Assembly: GCA_965644295.1 (NCBI GenBank) | Contig: CBFFRP010000408.1 | Span: forward strand, 1-64,000 | DNA from: Paraphysomonas bandaiensis | Lineage: Eukaryota > Chrysophyceae | Reading direction: 5' to 3' | Length of the DNA stretch: 64,000 bases | Shown here: in pieces, positions 47,679 to 60,165 of the stretch | Numbering within the stretch: the first letter of the stretch is position 1 | Layout of the letters: each line of letters begins with the position of its first letter | Notes under the pieces: generated by a model | What the model saw: only the letters and a program-made list of their open reading frames with translations | Database searches by the model: none | What the model was told of the DNA's origin: nothing | Position numbers and translations under genes: made by a program

Positions 47679-49379
47679 TCACACAATCCCCTCTTCGAAA
47701 ACAGGGTTATTAGATATTATTCGATCAAAAGAAAATATTGACAAATCCAGTGAAGAAAATTCTCCGTTAACAATAAGTTCCGCCATAGCTCTTCCAGCTG
47801 CAGGTGCTAATACGTACATTAACTATTTAACTGAATTCAGGAAACCAAATACCTTGCTGAAGGCCGTGGCCAGAAAACCCACTACAAATAAACATATTGT
47901 CGAAGCTAGAGTGGCGACCAATAATAGCGTTCTAATACTGTTATCAGACACTTTTGTCACTATTAGGAATGAATAATACTCACCTGGTCAAGTGTATTGT
48001 ATTCGTAGAACCCTGCCCATGAGCTCTTAACTTTAATTTCCCCAAATGCGGGCACACGTTCATAGAGACAAGGCCATATAGTACTCTCAAAAAGGTTGTG
48101 ATCAGGGTTTCTCAGAGTTTCAGAATCTGTGCAATCAGGGTCGTCGTCCTCCGTTGGGCACACGCCACATATAAATCTACCGTCAGTGCCTTCTGGCCTG
48201 AACCAAACTCCAGTGGGATCGACAGTGAGAGGAGTGTTAGGCGGAGGCACGGCGACTGTGTTACTGGGTGGGCGGTGGAATAGGAACACACTCCGCTTGC
48301 GTGGGCGCACTGGAAGGGGAGTAATGGAGGATGGGGACGAACATTTATTCGCAAGCATATCAACAAGAGCTCCAGACCACGGCCCACATGCATTAACAAC
48401 AACGCCGGGGTACAAAATGGAATCCTCCTCTACCGCTGGAACTGAACTTTGAACGCTCAACTGATTTATACGAACTGGCCCCGAATCGCCTAAGAAATTA
48501 GTAAGCAAAAATTCACATCGTCAAACGAAGTACCAATGTGTGTACTACCTGGTGACAGTATTGCGTCTGCAACAGACCCTGTGATATAAGTAACTCCTTG
48601 AGCCATTGCCTACACAGCATCCCAATAAGTACACAAAGCAAGAAGCACATCGATACCACCTTCTTCTTAACAGCAGTAAGAAATGCCCAAGGGTCAAAGT
48701 ACCCTTCGTTCTTACTACCATATGATCCAAGTGCAATATCACTGGTGTTTAACCAAGGAAAAGTTGAGGACAACATTGAAGGAAGCATAAGATCTACCCA
48801 AGTGACCCCACAAGTCTGTTGTGTTTCATTATTCTTTTCCATCTGACCACGCTTTCCTTCGGTCGCTAGAAAAAGGTAACCAGTTTCGTGAAACTAAGAG
48901 TACAGTAACCTCATTAAACGAGGTTAGCAAACGATATCATACAGCGCAACACCTGAAAATCAGGAACGAATCCATCAAGCTCAAGGATCTCTGGGTTTTT
49001 CAACAATTCAATCCCATACATCGACATTTTTATATTTTCCGGTAAAGAAAATTGCTGTCTGATACCTCCAGCCTATTGTAATGATAAAATTATACAATGT
49101 TACACTGCGAATACTGTACCGAGAGCATTGCAGATGCTGCAGAAAACAAAAATTTAGATTTATCAGAGCATCTTCATCACGCAGAAGCAGCACCTGTAAT
49201 ATATCTTGGATCCCTTTCCACGACAGCAATCTTAAGGTTTTTTTGCATTGACGACAAATAGTATGCGATGGACGATCCCATCACTCCACCTGGAACACAT
49301 GACGAAATCAACATCAGACAACACACGACAAGTAAAAACCTCCAATAATGACAACATCATGAGCAGACTTTCGCAGCAT
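47679..49379 (-). CDS. FOXRED1: FOXRED1-like FAD-dependent oxidoreductase, nine exons
   Basis: The minus-strand exons are 49379-49340, 49289-49194, 49136-49120, 49072-48953, 48893-48660, 48609-48549, 48489-47984, 47931-47853 and 47806-47679, all in phase, encoding 426 residues. The N terminus has the dinucleotide-binding motif VVIIGGGVMGSSIAYYLSS, then VVERDPRY and MLSAGGIRQQFSLPEN. The centre has FPWLNTSDIALGSYG and GYFDPWAFL. The C-terminal half has VVNACGPWSGALVD, VRPRKRSVFLFHRP, SSWAGFYEYNTLDQ and CSGFSGHGLQQAP. This follows FOXRED1 of the DAO/sarcosine oxidase fold throughout. FOXRED1 acts in mitochondria and is needed for complex I assembly in animals. Exon 3 is only 17 bases. The stop is TGA. 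It is divergent from the PLAA gene with 568 bases between starts. Confidence 0.9.
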
Positions 49380-49651
49380 TGTACTCCACTCCCTCGCAAT
49401 AGGTAGCTATGTGTTTAGCAATACGTGGTGCAAGCTTAGTTTGGTGAAATATGTGTCAGAATGCATGCACAGTGTACGGAATGTTTGCAGTATGGGCCGG
49501 TGCGTATGCATGTATGCATGTGTGCATGTGTGCGTGATGTGATCGATGTCTAGATGTACGTGGAAAGTGTTCCACCAGATTGTACTCTTGCTGTATATCG
49601 AACTACTGTACATTTTTTCAATGCAATTGTTCAACCCTGTAGTATCGGCAG

Positions 49652-49797
49652 CCTTTGTATATTTTTGTTCAGAGATGCCTCTAATATTGAGACAATAATT
49701 ATCTGTATTACAGCCGTAGGTGTATATCAAAAATGTAGAAAATTTTTGCTTCAATTTATTTACGCAAAATACGATGCTGACTGCCGATACTGTACCT
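49652..49797 (+). repeat. dispersed repeat fragment in the FOXRED1-PLAA intergenic region
   Basis: The block shares GATGCCTCTAATATTGAGAC-type sequence, the CAGCCGTAG word and TTGCTTCAATTTATTTACG with 10819-10960 in the same orientation. It sits inside the divergent promoter region of two genes. Confidence 0.7.
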
Positions 49798-49947
49798 AAA
49801 AAAACAGCCTGCCTATCCGCGACTACGTTCGTCTGCTCTTTGCGATTTGTAGTTGTGTTCGTGTTCTGTCGGCACGGGCAGATATGCTTCACTAGGATCA
49901 GTTCCGTTCCGTGGTTAGATTGTCACTAAAATACAGCGAGGCAACTT

Positions 49948-52553
49948 ATGGCAAGATATCGCATTGTGTCATCCACGCCTGCACATGATGGACCTGTGAG
50001 TACGCGAAGCGGTTAACTCCGTTACTGATGTGACATGTGAACAGGTGAAATGCGTCCATGGCGATGGAGGGATAATCATTAGTGGAGGGCAGGTGGGGGC
50101 ATACAGCTTCTTCATCTTCATTTAATATTTATACTGTTGTTAGGATTCGTTTGTTCGATTTTGGAACTTTCAATTCGACTCCATTTGCAATTTACATATG
50201 CAATCGGCAATGAGTCACAATCATTGGATAACGGCAGTATCATATTTACCACCGAATGTGATTAAAAGTTACCCATGTGGGGCCGTTGTAACGGGTTGTA
50301 TGGATAATATGGTCAGGTTATACGACTCTGAGGGGAATGTTGTTTCCATTTTAAGTGGACACACCAAAGCTGCCATTTCATTTTCTTGGGCCCCAGAATA
50401 CAAACTCGTATCTGGGTCTTGGGATGGTACTGCCCGTATCTGGGATGTTGAAAGTGGCTCATGCATTGGCACTTTTGATGGCCACGAAAATGGAGTGCAT
50501 GTTTGTTGCATTGATACAACATTGATTGCTGTCAGCACAGGTTTGCTATTGCTGTGATATGTGGTTCGATCGAATCTGATGTTTACACTAGGAGAACAAA
50601 TAGATCAGAAACCTGCAAACTTCAAGATTCGCTTGTGGTCTTTGGAAACTAGAGAGCTTATAGTGTCTCCAATTGAAGACCACAGCGGTCCCATTAGGTC
50701 TGTGTTTCAGTTACCGGGAATTGGATTCGGGACCACCTCCAATGATGGTACTGTTGCACTGCGAACTCTACCTGATGGGACCTGCGTCGGTGTATGCGCT
50801 CACCCCCCTGGATCGGAAGGTTTTCCTCCATTTGTGCTAGATGGTACAGCCGTGAAAATAGACGATGCAGTTGGGTGTGTGTCGTGTGGGTGAGTTGAAA
50901 ACATTATTTTGCTTTTTCTAAATTTGACCCCACAGAGAAGATGGATCAGTTGTTGTTTGGAAAGGTACGGAGCTCTTTCAGTCTATCCCGCACCCTTCAT
51001 GTGTATGGGCGGTTACTACGGTTGTAAATGGGCAAGGCAGTTCTGATATTGTGACTGCCTGTCACGACGGGTACATCAGAGTGTTTTCTATTGAGAAATC
51101 GACTGAGACTTCTCATGCTCTGCAGCTTCGTGATGACTTTTCTCGAGAAGTTGACGAAGCTATGCTATCCAAGAAAAGTGGGCCTAGTCAAGAGGAGATC
51201 GAGAGGTCGCCCCGTTGGGAGTACAGAGAACAAGTGGCGGGTACATCGGAAGGACAGGTCCGAATATTCAACAAAAACAGTGTCGCTATCGCGGCGCAGT
51301 GGAATACGAATGCCAATACTTGGATTGAGATAGGTGAGGTAACTGGCAGTGCTGCGAGCTCTGATGGCGGGGAATTGAATGGGATTAAATATGACCACAT
51401 TATACCAGTTGAAATAGAGACGCCGAATGGCCTAATTACATTGTCTCTCGGCTACAACGACACGGAGAATCACTTTACTGCCGCTCAACGTTTCATTGAC
51501 GAGCACCATTTGGAGCAAGGATATTTACGTCAAATTGCTGACTTTATTTCGTCGAGATCAGGTCAAACTGCTAAGCCAATATTTGATATGTCTCCTTCTG
51601 AAGCGACTGGCCTAGGGAACACTCCTACCCCGAATGATACAATTAAAGAATTTGTCTATATTCCCACCAAAGCGCCTATGGCTTTCACTGATATTCCTGG
51701 CAATGTGATAGATAGAGTTCTATCTAAGTTATTAGAATTCAACTCTTTCTATACGTCACACGCGCAAAAAACCCTGACAGAATCGGACATAAGTGGACTT
51801 CGTGACGTTTTAACTACATTAGGAGACACGTCACATTATCATTCAACGAATATTCGCGCAGCATCTCTTGCTGGAATAGAACGCATGGCTTGTCAGTGGG
51901 ATAATGATAACACTCTTTTTCCTTGCTTTGATATTTTGAGGATGCTTGTTCTGCACCCCTCAGGTGTACAGGCTTTGGTGTCATTGCACTCTATGGAAAG
52001 CGTGATAGACCGTGCTGTATCAGTGATCACTAGGGAGATCCGTGAAAATAATCAGGGAGATGATTCTGTGCTAACATCTGCCACTGCGCTGACAAGTATG
52101 AGGTTTCTGTGCAATGTTTTCCGTCATATGCCCCTCCGGCAGAGGTTCAGCGAACTCATTTGTCTTAGCAATGGTGACGTTTCGAAACGATGGATAAATG
52201 GTGTAGACTCTCAGTCGCACTCTCCGAAGAAAAGTCACCGCCTCGCATCCATGACTTTTTGTCATAATTTCTTTGAAAGCATCTCGCCTCAGGCCACTGT
52301 AAATTCTGAATTATTGACGTCTTTTTTTCTAGTTACTTTGAGTTCACTCTCTCGTGAGAACGAGAGCATGGATATTGTTTTTAGAGGCCTTCTTGCGGTG
52401 GGAACAGCGATTTATCGCTTCCCAAATATCGTGACATGTGGAGATAATTGTCGATTTGCTATCTCCCGACTGAGAGAATTGTGGGAGACACGACTCAACG
52501 ATAGTGTTAAATCCTGCCTGTTCGAAGTTGAAAGTCTCCTTGCCCGCACGTGA
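49948..52553 (+). CDS. PLAA: PLAA/Doa1 (Ufd3) homologue: WD40, PFU and PUL domains
   Basis: The exons are 49948-49995, 50045-50092, 50144-50540, 50592-50889 and 50936-52553, with introns of 46-51 bases, encoding 802 residues, close to human PLAA (about 795). The WD40 propeller occupies about residues 1-310 (repeats ending SFVRFWNF, NMVRLYDS, GTARIWDV, FKIRLWSL, GSVVVWK, GYIRVFSI). The PFU ubiquitin-binding domain lies at about 371-470 (VRIFNKNSVAIAAQWN, YDHIIPVEI, RFIDEHHL). The PUL domain runs from about 500 to the end (FVYIPTKAPMAFTDIPGNVI). Doa1/PLAA binds Cdc48/p97 through PUL and ubiquitin through PFU and WD40, and controls ubiquitin levels and sorting of ubiquitylated cargo. The stop is TGA. 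All domains look complete. Confidence 0.95.
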
Positions 52554-52884
52554 TTGATTCACATAGCCGAGATATATGCACTTGTAGTTGATCGTTGTTG
52601 ATTTTAGCCACCGTGAGTTGTAATCAACAGTATTCCCATTGAAATGCTACTGTTAAGCTATCTGCTATACTACACTATTCTACAAGTAAAAATAGCATTT
52701 TTCTATATTGTAGTCAGGACTGGAGGTATATATCCACTAGCTCAGGGACACTGACGTGATACTTATTCTGCAATTTTGTATTTCATGCTTCCTACTCATT
52801 CAGTCGTAAGAAGGGTAAGTGGCAAGCATTTTTATCTCCCAACCCCCAAGGCGCTTCTCTCCTTGATAATTTACTTTATGGGAT

Positions 52885-53600
52885 ATATTATTCAACCTAG
52901 TCAATTTGGTGGAATTTCCTAGTCATTCCATTTTCGGTGTAAAAACCTAGTCAAAGCCATAAATGACTCAACCTAGCCAAATATAGTATTAAACCTAGTC
53001 GTTCTTATATCCATTGATTACACATTGCGACTGTCTAAGATACGTGCACACACCACACAACATATTGATGGCTCGGAGAGCAGTTGTTTTGAGCTACATT
53101 TTTTCTCTGTGCAACTGCGTTTCACTGTTGCCTATAGGTGCACATCACTTGGGAGGTGTGTACGAGATATATATTGTCCTGTACATATCTTAATGTTATC
53201 GTCAGGGAACATTATTGTCAAGCTCCATGATGCCTGAAAGGATTTGCGGCAGTCCTTGCAATAATTCGAGTGCCTGGCGATATGTATATGCTTGGATTGG
53301 TGCTGGTATACAAGAGCGAGAAAGGGTTTCGGTTCTCTGATGCCCCTGATGAGATATTTATCCATCCTAAGATACGATGCTGAAATATATGATGCACATT
53401 GCATATTGCATGCATGCAATATTTGTAGAGTATGCTCCCACGTTTGACTAGGTGAATACCCTATTCCACCTAGTCATTGTAAAGTTAAAAATCTAATTAT
53501 TTAATGACTAGGTTTTTCAACCTTTTGACTAGGTTTTTACTCCAATTTTGGTGTGACTAGGAAATTCCACCAAATTGACTAGGTCGAAAAATAGATCCCT
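52885..53600. mobile_element. short inverted-repeat (MITE/foldback) element built of CCTAGTCA motifs
   Basis: The left arm, about 52885-53005, contains CCTAGTCAATTTGGTGGAAT, TCCTAGTCA and AAAAACCTAGTCA. The right arm, about 53440-53596, contains the reverse complements in reverse order (ATTCCACCAAATTGACTAGG, GACTAGGTTTTTAC). The motif recurs every 20-30 bases in both arms. No transposase is present. Single-arm relatives occur at 7466-7595 and about 14775-14900. It is a non-autonomous foldback-type element; the autonomous partner is not in this window. Confidence 0.75.
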
Positions 53601-54478
53601 TTACTTTATATATATCTAAAGGACAAGTTATCTTAACGCAACCCAAACCCTATTCGATTAGTTTGGGTTAAAATATAATAAACATTCTTAAGGGCATGTT
53701 TAAATTTAATTATTTTCCCTTAGCTCTGTTTACAGTTTATAGGGAATAGACTTCTTCTCATTTATCACGTAAATCGATAAGAAAGTGAAGTCGTCAGACA
53801 AGATAGATAATAATAATGAAACGATAGTGCCATTTTTTGTGTAAAGCTCATGGTTAACATAATTATAGCAACCACTGAAAAAGTTGAATCATTCACAGTT
53901 ATATAGCAGTACAGTGTTACAGTTTTATTTTCAATTTGTATTTATCGATTAAAACAGTTCTATCTTAAAGAGACATATGCATTCTAACACTCCCAATATA
54001 ATCTCAGCTCACTAAACCTACCACCTACAACTGATGTCTCTTTCACCTTGGTGCACTTAACCCGGCATACCTACAAGAGGTGACTCCTATTATAGTCTGA
54101 CTCTCCTACAACCACCATCCTAAGAGTCAGTATAAATATAAATTCAACCAGTTTAACAAAAAATGATTCAGAGGCTGAAGAATAATTGTCAGACCCTGAA
54201 TCAGATTGTCATATATTATTGTTCGTCAACAAAATTTGCAGTTGGCGAACAAGTCTCGAACCTCTAACATATATACAATTTAAGAGGTATTAATTCTGAG
54301 GTAATAGGTATCAACACATATATTTAATTAAATTTAAGAGGTATATTAAGACAAGTTACTTGAGGCACTTAAAATCTTAGTATATTATTAGGTAAATGTT
54401 TTATATGTGAAATACAGTAGTGTTTGTTTTATATATTATATATTGTAACTTTGTCAAAGAAAAGGACTAAAATACAGC
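53601..54478. other. AT-rich spacer, no gene seen
   Basis: No supported ORF, RNA gene or repeat partner was recognised in this stretch between the inverted-repeat element and the recombinase remnant. Confidence 0.5.
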
Positions 54479-55470
54479 AATGGGGGATAGTGACAGAGCC
54501 TACAACAGAATGGGTGGATCAAGGCGCGCTGCATCTGAGAGTGTTTTGACCGGAAAACGTCGACGTAGTAGTGGGGTGATTTTTTTGGTCATCTTGGTAA
54601 CAGATGTGACTATATTGTGAGCGAATAGAATATTTCTTCAACTGCAGTATGCAATGATAATATCTCAACTGAGGGTCGTGATTCTACACGACAGAGGTAT
54701 AAAGCCGTATCAATATCAACAATATGAGGCTATCGAATGGCTATTGTGTCACTTTACAAGGAAGCCTGGATGAGTAATAAGTTTCCTACCTAATGTAATA
54801 AGTAGAAGTATCTCAGTCGCAAGACCTATGTACAACACATTGACACGGAGCGGTGATGCATTAGTGGTAGAACTACCTAAACATAAAGGAGACCAGGAGG
54901 GTGACACTAAATATCCAAGACACGTGTATGCTAATCCATTGGATCCTTTGATATGTCCGGTTTTGAACCTTGGCCTGAATATAATCTATATTCCGAAGCT
55001 CGACCATGGTAACAACTATATGCTCGGTGGAAATTCAGTGAAAATAATTTCTCTAAATGACTGGTAGGTCAGTTTAAATCACTGACGGAAGCAGCTTTGG
55101 TGGTTTAAGGAGTATTAGTTCACGAAATCGGAACGTATTCGCTCCGAAAAGGAATTGCAACGCATGCGCAGAGTAAGTTCGGTGGACCCTCTATGGTAAG
55201 CATATATCACCGATCAGGATGGCCTATATGAAATGTACAACACCGTTATATTTTTCGACCAGAGGGAGGAGAACAAATGGTTGGACGAATACTCTGTGGG
55301 GAGTGGAACTGTAGAACTTTGCAGCACTTCTACCACACTTCTTATCAGGTTCTGTTGCTGACCAGTGGAATGCTATCGCTCCTGGATACAACTTTTACCC
55401 AGATTGTTTTAAAGTTAAAGTAATAGTTGCAAGTGTTATTTATCATGGTTAGGGATGCGTGTATCTCATT
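54479..55470 (+). pseudogene. tyrosine-recombinase-like mobile element remnant (Crypton type, tentative)
   Basis: The order is an N-terminal piece (MGGSRRAASESVL), then VELPKHKGDQEGDTKYPRHV and ANPLDPLICPVLNLGL in one frame (54828-55067), then YSLRKGIATHAQSKFGG, a premature stop, and RYIFRPEGGEQMVGR (55110-55310), then FAALLPHFLSGSVADQW and VKVIVASVIYHG. In the families I recall, the pattern DPRHxYANP..PEICPxLALG is followed by HSxRKG...AT and DRYI, the catalytic Arg/His and Tyr region of a tyrosine recombinase, with ASxxxH at the C terminus. Here the His of HSxRKG is Tyr. Frameshifts and stops show decay. The Crypton label is from memory. Confidence 0.6.
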
Positions 55471-55747
55471 CTAGGAAGCATGCATGGCATGGATATCCAG
55501 ATATCAACCCACACCACACCACACCACACCTCTATTAAATACATTCATTATACTGCGGACTGTATTCCGTATTATGAATTAATGTATCCTGCATTTCTAC
55601 AAAAAAGAAGTCACGAGCAGCAGATATGTTTGATTTAGCCGTTGAAGAGCACGTCAGATTGTTACTCAACTTCAGTGATAGTCGTCAGTCTACGAGGTCA
55701 CAATACTAACACAACAGATAGCAGTCGCTATAAATAAATTGCAAAAT

Positions 55748-57890
55748 ATGTCAAGAGTTTCTGTTCGACTCTCTGTTGCAGAGAGTGGACTCCGGGTAAA
55801 TCCTGCGGACTTTAAATGTCGAGTGTCAACACTTGTTGATGAAACTCTGCAGTCACTCCAATCGATTTGGAATGAAGCTGGCTACGAAGATACAGAATGT
55901 CAGGGTCTCCTTGGAGATATACTGACTAAGTTGAAGGCTGTTTGTTCTTCTGAATTATCTGCTGAACAGCAAATACTCGAGCATGCGAAAAACCAGGTGC
56001 TGGCCAAGCTCGAGGAATATCACTCCCTTTGCCAGACATTAGACAGAGAGGCCCCTGACGATGATACATATTTCGGTGAAAACTATGCAGACAAATTGTC
56101 TCAATTAGAAAGGTCGATATCTGACATTGAAATTGAGATATCGCAGCGTCGTGACATCATTGATACGGTGCACAGAAAAGTCGTGAGTCTTGCTGAAGAA
56201 TTAGGCGAAGATGTGCCGGATGATTATGACGGACACAGTCAACAATGTGAACTCTCGGATTCAAGATTACAGCTAATGGAAACGTTTTATGAACAACTTG
56301 AAGACGTAAAGAGAATGCGACTCAGCGAAATGCAAGAGCTTGCTGGAGAATGTTTGAAGTGTTTCAATGATCTTGTTGTTGTCAAAGAAGGAACAGACGC
56401 TCTCGTCGATAGTACCGAATTCAAAGATGTCGACCATGCAGTGCTTTCTATGTCAACTTCTAATGAGTTTGTTTTTGGGGTTCACAGAAATGATCTTAAT
56501 CGCCTCATTGCTCGCTTACAGAGTCTCTTGAAGGAGAAGGACCTCAGACGTGAAGAACTATCAAGAAACGGTGCTGATATTGCCCGAATGTGGACACTTC
56601 TTCGCATTCCATCTGCAGATAGAGAGGCATTTCAAAGTTCATTTGAAATGAATCTCTCAATGGCAACTTTGATTAAAGGGAGAGAGGAGCTTGCCCGTCT
56701 CAAGGAGATCAGAATCCAGTCCTTGGGAACGGTTATCAGCACCATTCGTGAGGAAATTTCAGCCTACTGGCGAGAACTCGGAATTATTTCTGAAGAACAG
56801 CAACGAATGGAGTTTCCACTGTATATGCTGTCGATTGAAGAGTTAGAAGATTCAGCTGTAGAAGAGCATGAGTCTTACTGTCAGGAAATTAAGAGGAAAG
56901 TCGAGCAGCTAAGGCCACTTCTCGCAAAAGTAGCGAAACGCGAATGTATTGTTGAAGAACGAATAGAACTTGAACATTTAATGCAAAACCCGGAACGACT
57001 TACTGCACGTGGTCCCAAAGCTCGGGAGGATCGGAAGCGTGAAGAGGAGATGCAGCGTAGAGTGAAAAACCTCGACAAAATAACGAAGGAGGTATACTTT
57101 GCCGTTTAGTAAATGTCTTCTTATTTTTTCAACAACTGTAGTTAATGGGACACATTGCAGCATGGCAAGAAAATAACAACGGAGCTGATTTTTTCTACGC
57201 GGTATGTGATTAGCGAAGTTTCATTTTAAGGCTCACCTGTTTATACCGGCAAAGGGCGAGAAGTATGAAGATCGGGTGACTGCACAGGAGGAAGCATATA
57301 TTGAAGTATGTATGGTGTATTTTCTTAGCAACCATGTAACGTTTTGATAGACGCGAAATATGCTTAGAAATCAAAGAAGAAAAAAAGATGGAAAGCCAGA
57401 GATTGCTCCAACCGGCTCGAAACTAATGTAACGTCTGCATGTATTAGTATACTTTCTTATGCATTACGACTGTAATAGGAAAAAGTATTCCTCAACTGCA
57501 CCTTCATCCTTGGGCACTCCGTCCAGTGACAAAGTTAAACGCAGTAACGTGCAAAATATTCCCAGCTCTTCTCACGTTGGTAGTAACAACTCCACGACAC
57601 CGTCGACATCGAATCGATTGAAGTCATCAGTAAAATCTACGATGGGTCGTCCACCACTGACAACATCTAAGTGCAAAGTCGAGAAAAACTCAGATCGCCC
57701 TGAGTCTTCTATAACTGAATGCTCGGGGAAAAGTCAAGAAAATCAGGAGAACGTTCCTCAAGCAGTTGATTTAGAGGGTGGTGACAGGTCATCTTTGGAG
57801 AGTGATTGTTCTGGTGAATCGGAGTATACTTCTCAAACTGAAGTGAAAGAGCGTGCAAGTACCTGCACTCTGATTAGAGAGGCAGTTTAG
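55748..57890 (+). CDS. PRC1: PRC1/Ase1/MAP65 microtubule-bundling protein, five exons
   Basis: The exons are 55748-57091, 57142-57201, 57255-57305, 57351-57427 and 57479-57890, with introns of 45-53 bases, encoding 647 residues. The first ATG is 55748; an upstream TTG in frame is not a likely start. The N terminus is coiled coil (LDETLQSLQSIWNEAGYED-like, ILEHAKNQVLAKLEEYHSLC). The spectrin-like microtubule-binding region is about residues 280-450. The diagnostic segment crosses introns: LMGHIAAWQENNNGADFFY then GEKYEDRVTAQEEAY, matching the W...NG..FL..G.RY....E pattern of PRC1/MAP65. A basic patch (RNQRRKKDGK) and a Ser-rich tail with SLGTPSS and STTPSTS follow, typical of CDK-regulated tails. 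The protein cross-links antiparallel microtubules in the spindle midzone. It starts about 280 bases after the recombinase remnant. Confidence 0.92.
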
Positions 57891-58139
57891 TTTCTAAGAA
57901 ATGCCAACGTATTCTGCTAATTTATATGACTAAACCAATGCTTTTTTCATCGTCTAGGCTCTCCATACATGATACTTACAAGAAGTTCTCAGTGGTAATT
58001 TTTAATTTACGAAATAATAATAAATGTGTGAGATGTGATGTATATCCCAGCCAATTAAACCAACCTAAAGAATTTTAAATTGACAGTTGTTGAGGTTTGC
58101 TTATTGTCAAACAGTTAATAGATGTAGTAAATGTCTGAT
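57891..58139. other. 3' flank of the PRC1 gene
   Basis: AT-rich sequence with no ORF; probable 3' UTR and termination region. Confidence 0.5.
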
Positions 58140-59000
58140 TATTTACTAGTACTAATACTACTGTAAGTAGTAGTGGTAAAGATAGCTATATGCGTATGCA
58201 ATGTATCCAAAATCAGGCTATTCGGTTGGAGCGTTTGCAGTCTCAAGCGAAGCAGATGTAGCTATATGAGAATATGATATTACAAAATAATAGCAGGGCC
58301 AACTTGTAACGCAATAAATACTGCTAATAACAACTATACTTGCGACTTTTCCTTTATCTTTAACCTCTCAGATACAAATTACAGTAAAATAATAATTCAA
58401 TACTTATATATGAAACCTGGTGACATTGCTTTACCAGGTTTTGGTATTACCTCGACTTAATGTGTCCCCAATGGCTGTTGTCGCGTTGTCTCGGACCGAG
58501 CATATAGTAGGCACTTATGCTACTACTGTAAGTAGTAGTGGTGTTATTACATATATATGTAGTAGTGGTGAAGGTAGCTATAATATATATTATGCGTTTG
58601 CAATGTATCTAAAATCAGGCTATTCAGTTGGAGAGGTTGCAGACTCGAGAGAAGAAAATACAGCTATATACAAGAATATGATATATATTACAAAACACAA
58701 GTATAGCAGGAGGGGGCAACTATTATTGTAACGCAATAAAAATACTTCTAATATAACAACAACTATTATTGCGACTCTTTCTTTATCTTTAACCTATCAG
58801 ATATAAATTACAGTAGAATAATAATAATTCAATATTTATATACTATTATATTATCATACATATATATGAAACCTGATGAAATCGCTTTACCAGGTTTTGG
58901 TATTACCTTGACACTTGATGTATGTCATCAGCTTACATGTAGCCAGAGGGTTGGCTTGAAGTCGAGGTAATACCAAAACCTGGTTTTTGATGTAATTCCT
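58140..59000 (+). repeat. diverged tandem duplication with an inverted tail
   Basis: Copy one (about 58140-58460) and copy two (about 58515-58915) share in order CTGTAAGTAGTAGTGGT, CAATGTAT.CAAAATCAGGC, TTATCTTTAACCT.TCAGAT and TTTACCAGGTTTTGGTATTA. At about 58965-58990 the last word recurs inverted (TAATACCAAAACCTGG), so that segment can form a hairpin. No coding region is supported, and about 59000-59640 shows only AT-rich spacer. Confidence 0.75.
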
Positions 59001-59639
59001 GGTGAAATTTTTGATGATAGTTGGAAAAGGGTATAACTATGCACAATAAGTAACTATAAAGATAATAACAGTGTGAAAAGTATTATTTATAATATTTTTA
59101 CTAATTTCTTCCATAATATTGCTTCAGTTTTACAGCGATAAAAGTCACCGACTACACATATATATTACATGCTGTTCACAAGGATGAACTAAAACCATCT
59201 CACTATACACCACTTTACCATCATCTCACTATACACCACTATACCAATGTCAGAATATCGAGATTGTGAACCAACGGCATATTATTAGGCAGCATCCGGC
59301 CTGGTATTTATTGATTAATATACAGTAATAATAACAACGTGCCCAATAAAAACTGCAATAAGGATAATAGTTTTCGACTCCCTCTTTCTCATCGAACTAC
59401 TTATTATCTTGAGCTGGTTGATAGAATCTGTCCATTACATCGGCCGACAACGGTGATTTTCTTTTTGTCGGTTCAAGAAACTCAGCGTTTAGCATAGATT
59501 TTCTGGTCAAGTTGAATAATAGACTCCAACATCCAATCAATATACTTTACCATATCATGTCACAAAAATTTGCTTTAATCTCTGCAATAGTGTTAGAATT
59601 ATTACATGACTAACTATACAATGTAATTTACGTATTTCG

Positions 59640-60165
59640 TTAGGTACACTACCCTCAACAAAGTCGGACTCGCACCTTTTCGTGGTGTTCTGAGGGATAA
59701 GTACCGGAGTTATTTCTCTGGGAAACTAACGTGAGCCGCAAACATAGTCAGCAGATATTCTTCTGCCCACTCATAGCCGAATGCTTGTGTGGTACACGGG
59801 ACACCAATAAGTGTCACTTGTGTAGACGTCTTTGGGCCCTGACGAATAAACAGGCATCCGGGAATGGGCCCACCTCAAGGGAATCCGGGACAGGGCCCAC
59901 CAGAAGAGTAACCGGGGTATTGGGTTGCCTGCTGAAGTCAAGCATCCGGGATGTTCACCTTAAAAACTCAGAGCGGAAGTGGTCGCACCTTGGTGCTTGC
60001 GGCGACGCACAAGCAGATTCCGTAGCGTTAAATAGTAGGATAAAAAAAGTGTGTACTGATTAGTTACAGGTAGAGGTCTAACTAGTTTGTCTAGCATTCA
60101 TCTAGCTACTAATTTGGTGCAGGTTTTTAACGCCTATTGCTAATAATAAGACTTTGAATAATAGG
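59640..60165 (+). repeat. composite dispersed repeat linking two families
   Basis: Positions 59640-59960 match 30112-30430 inverted. Positions 59960-60150 match the segment found in the tandem duplication (near 40890-41070) and, inverted, near 8870-9050. It ends AACGCCTATTGCTAATAATA. This copy joins the two blocks seen separately elsewhere, so it may be closest to a full element. No coding region was recognised. Confidence 0.75.

Noticed and set aside
57202-57240. 29-base intron in the PRC1 gene with acceptor at 57230
   Set aside because: An acceptor at 57254 gives a 53-base intron like the others and restores the family pattern GEKYED directly after FFYA.
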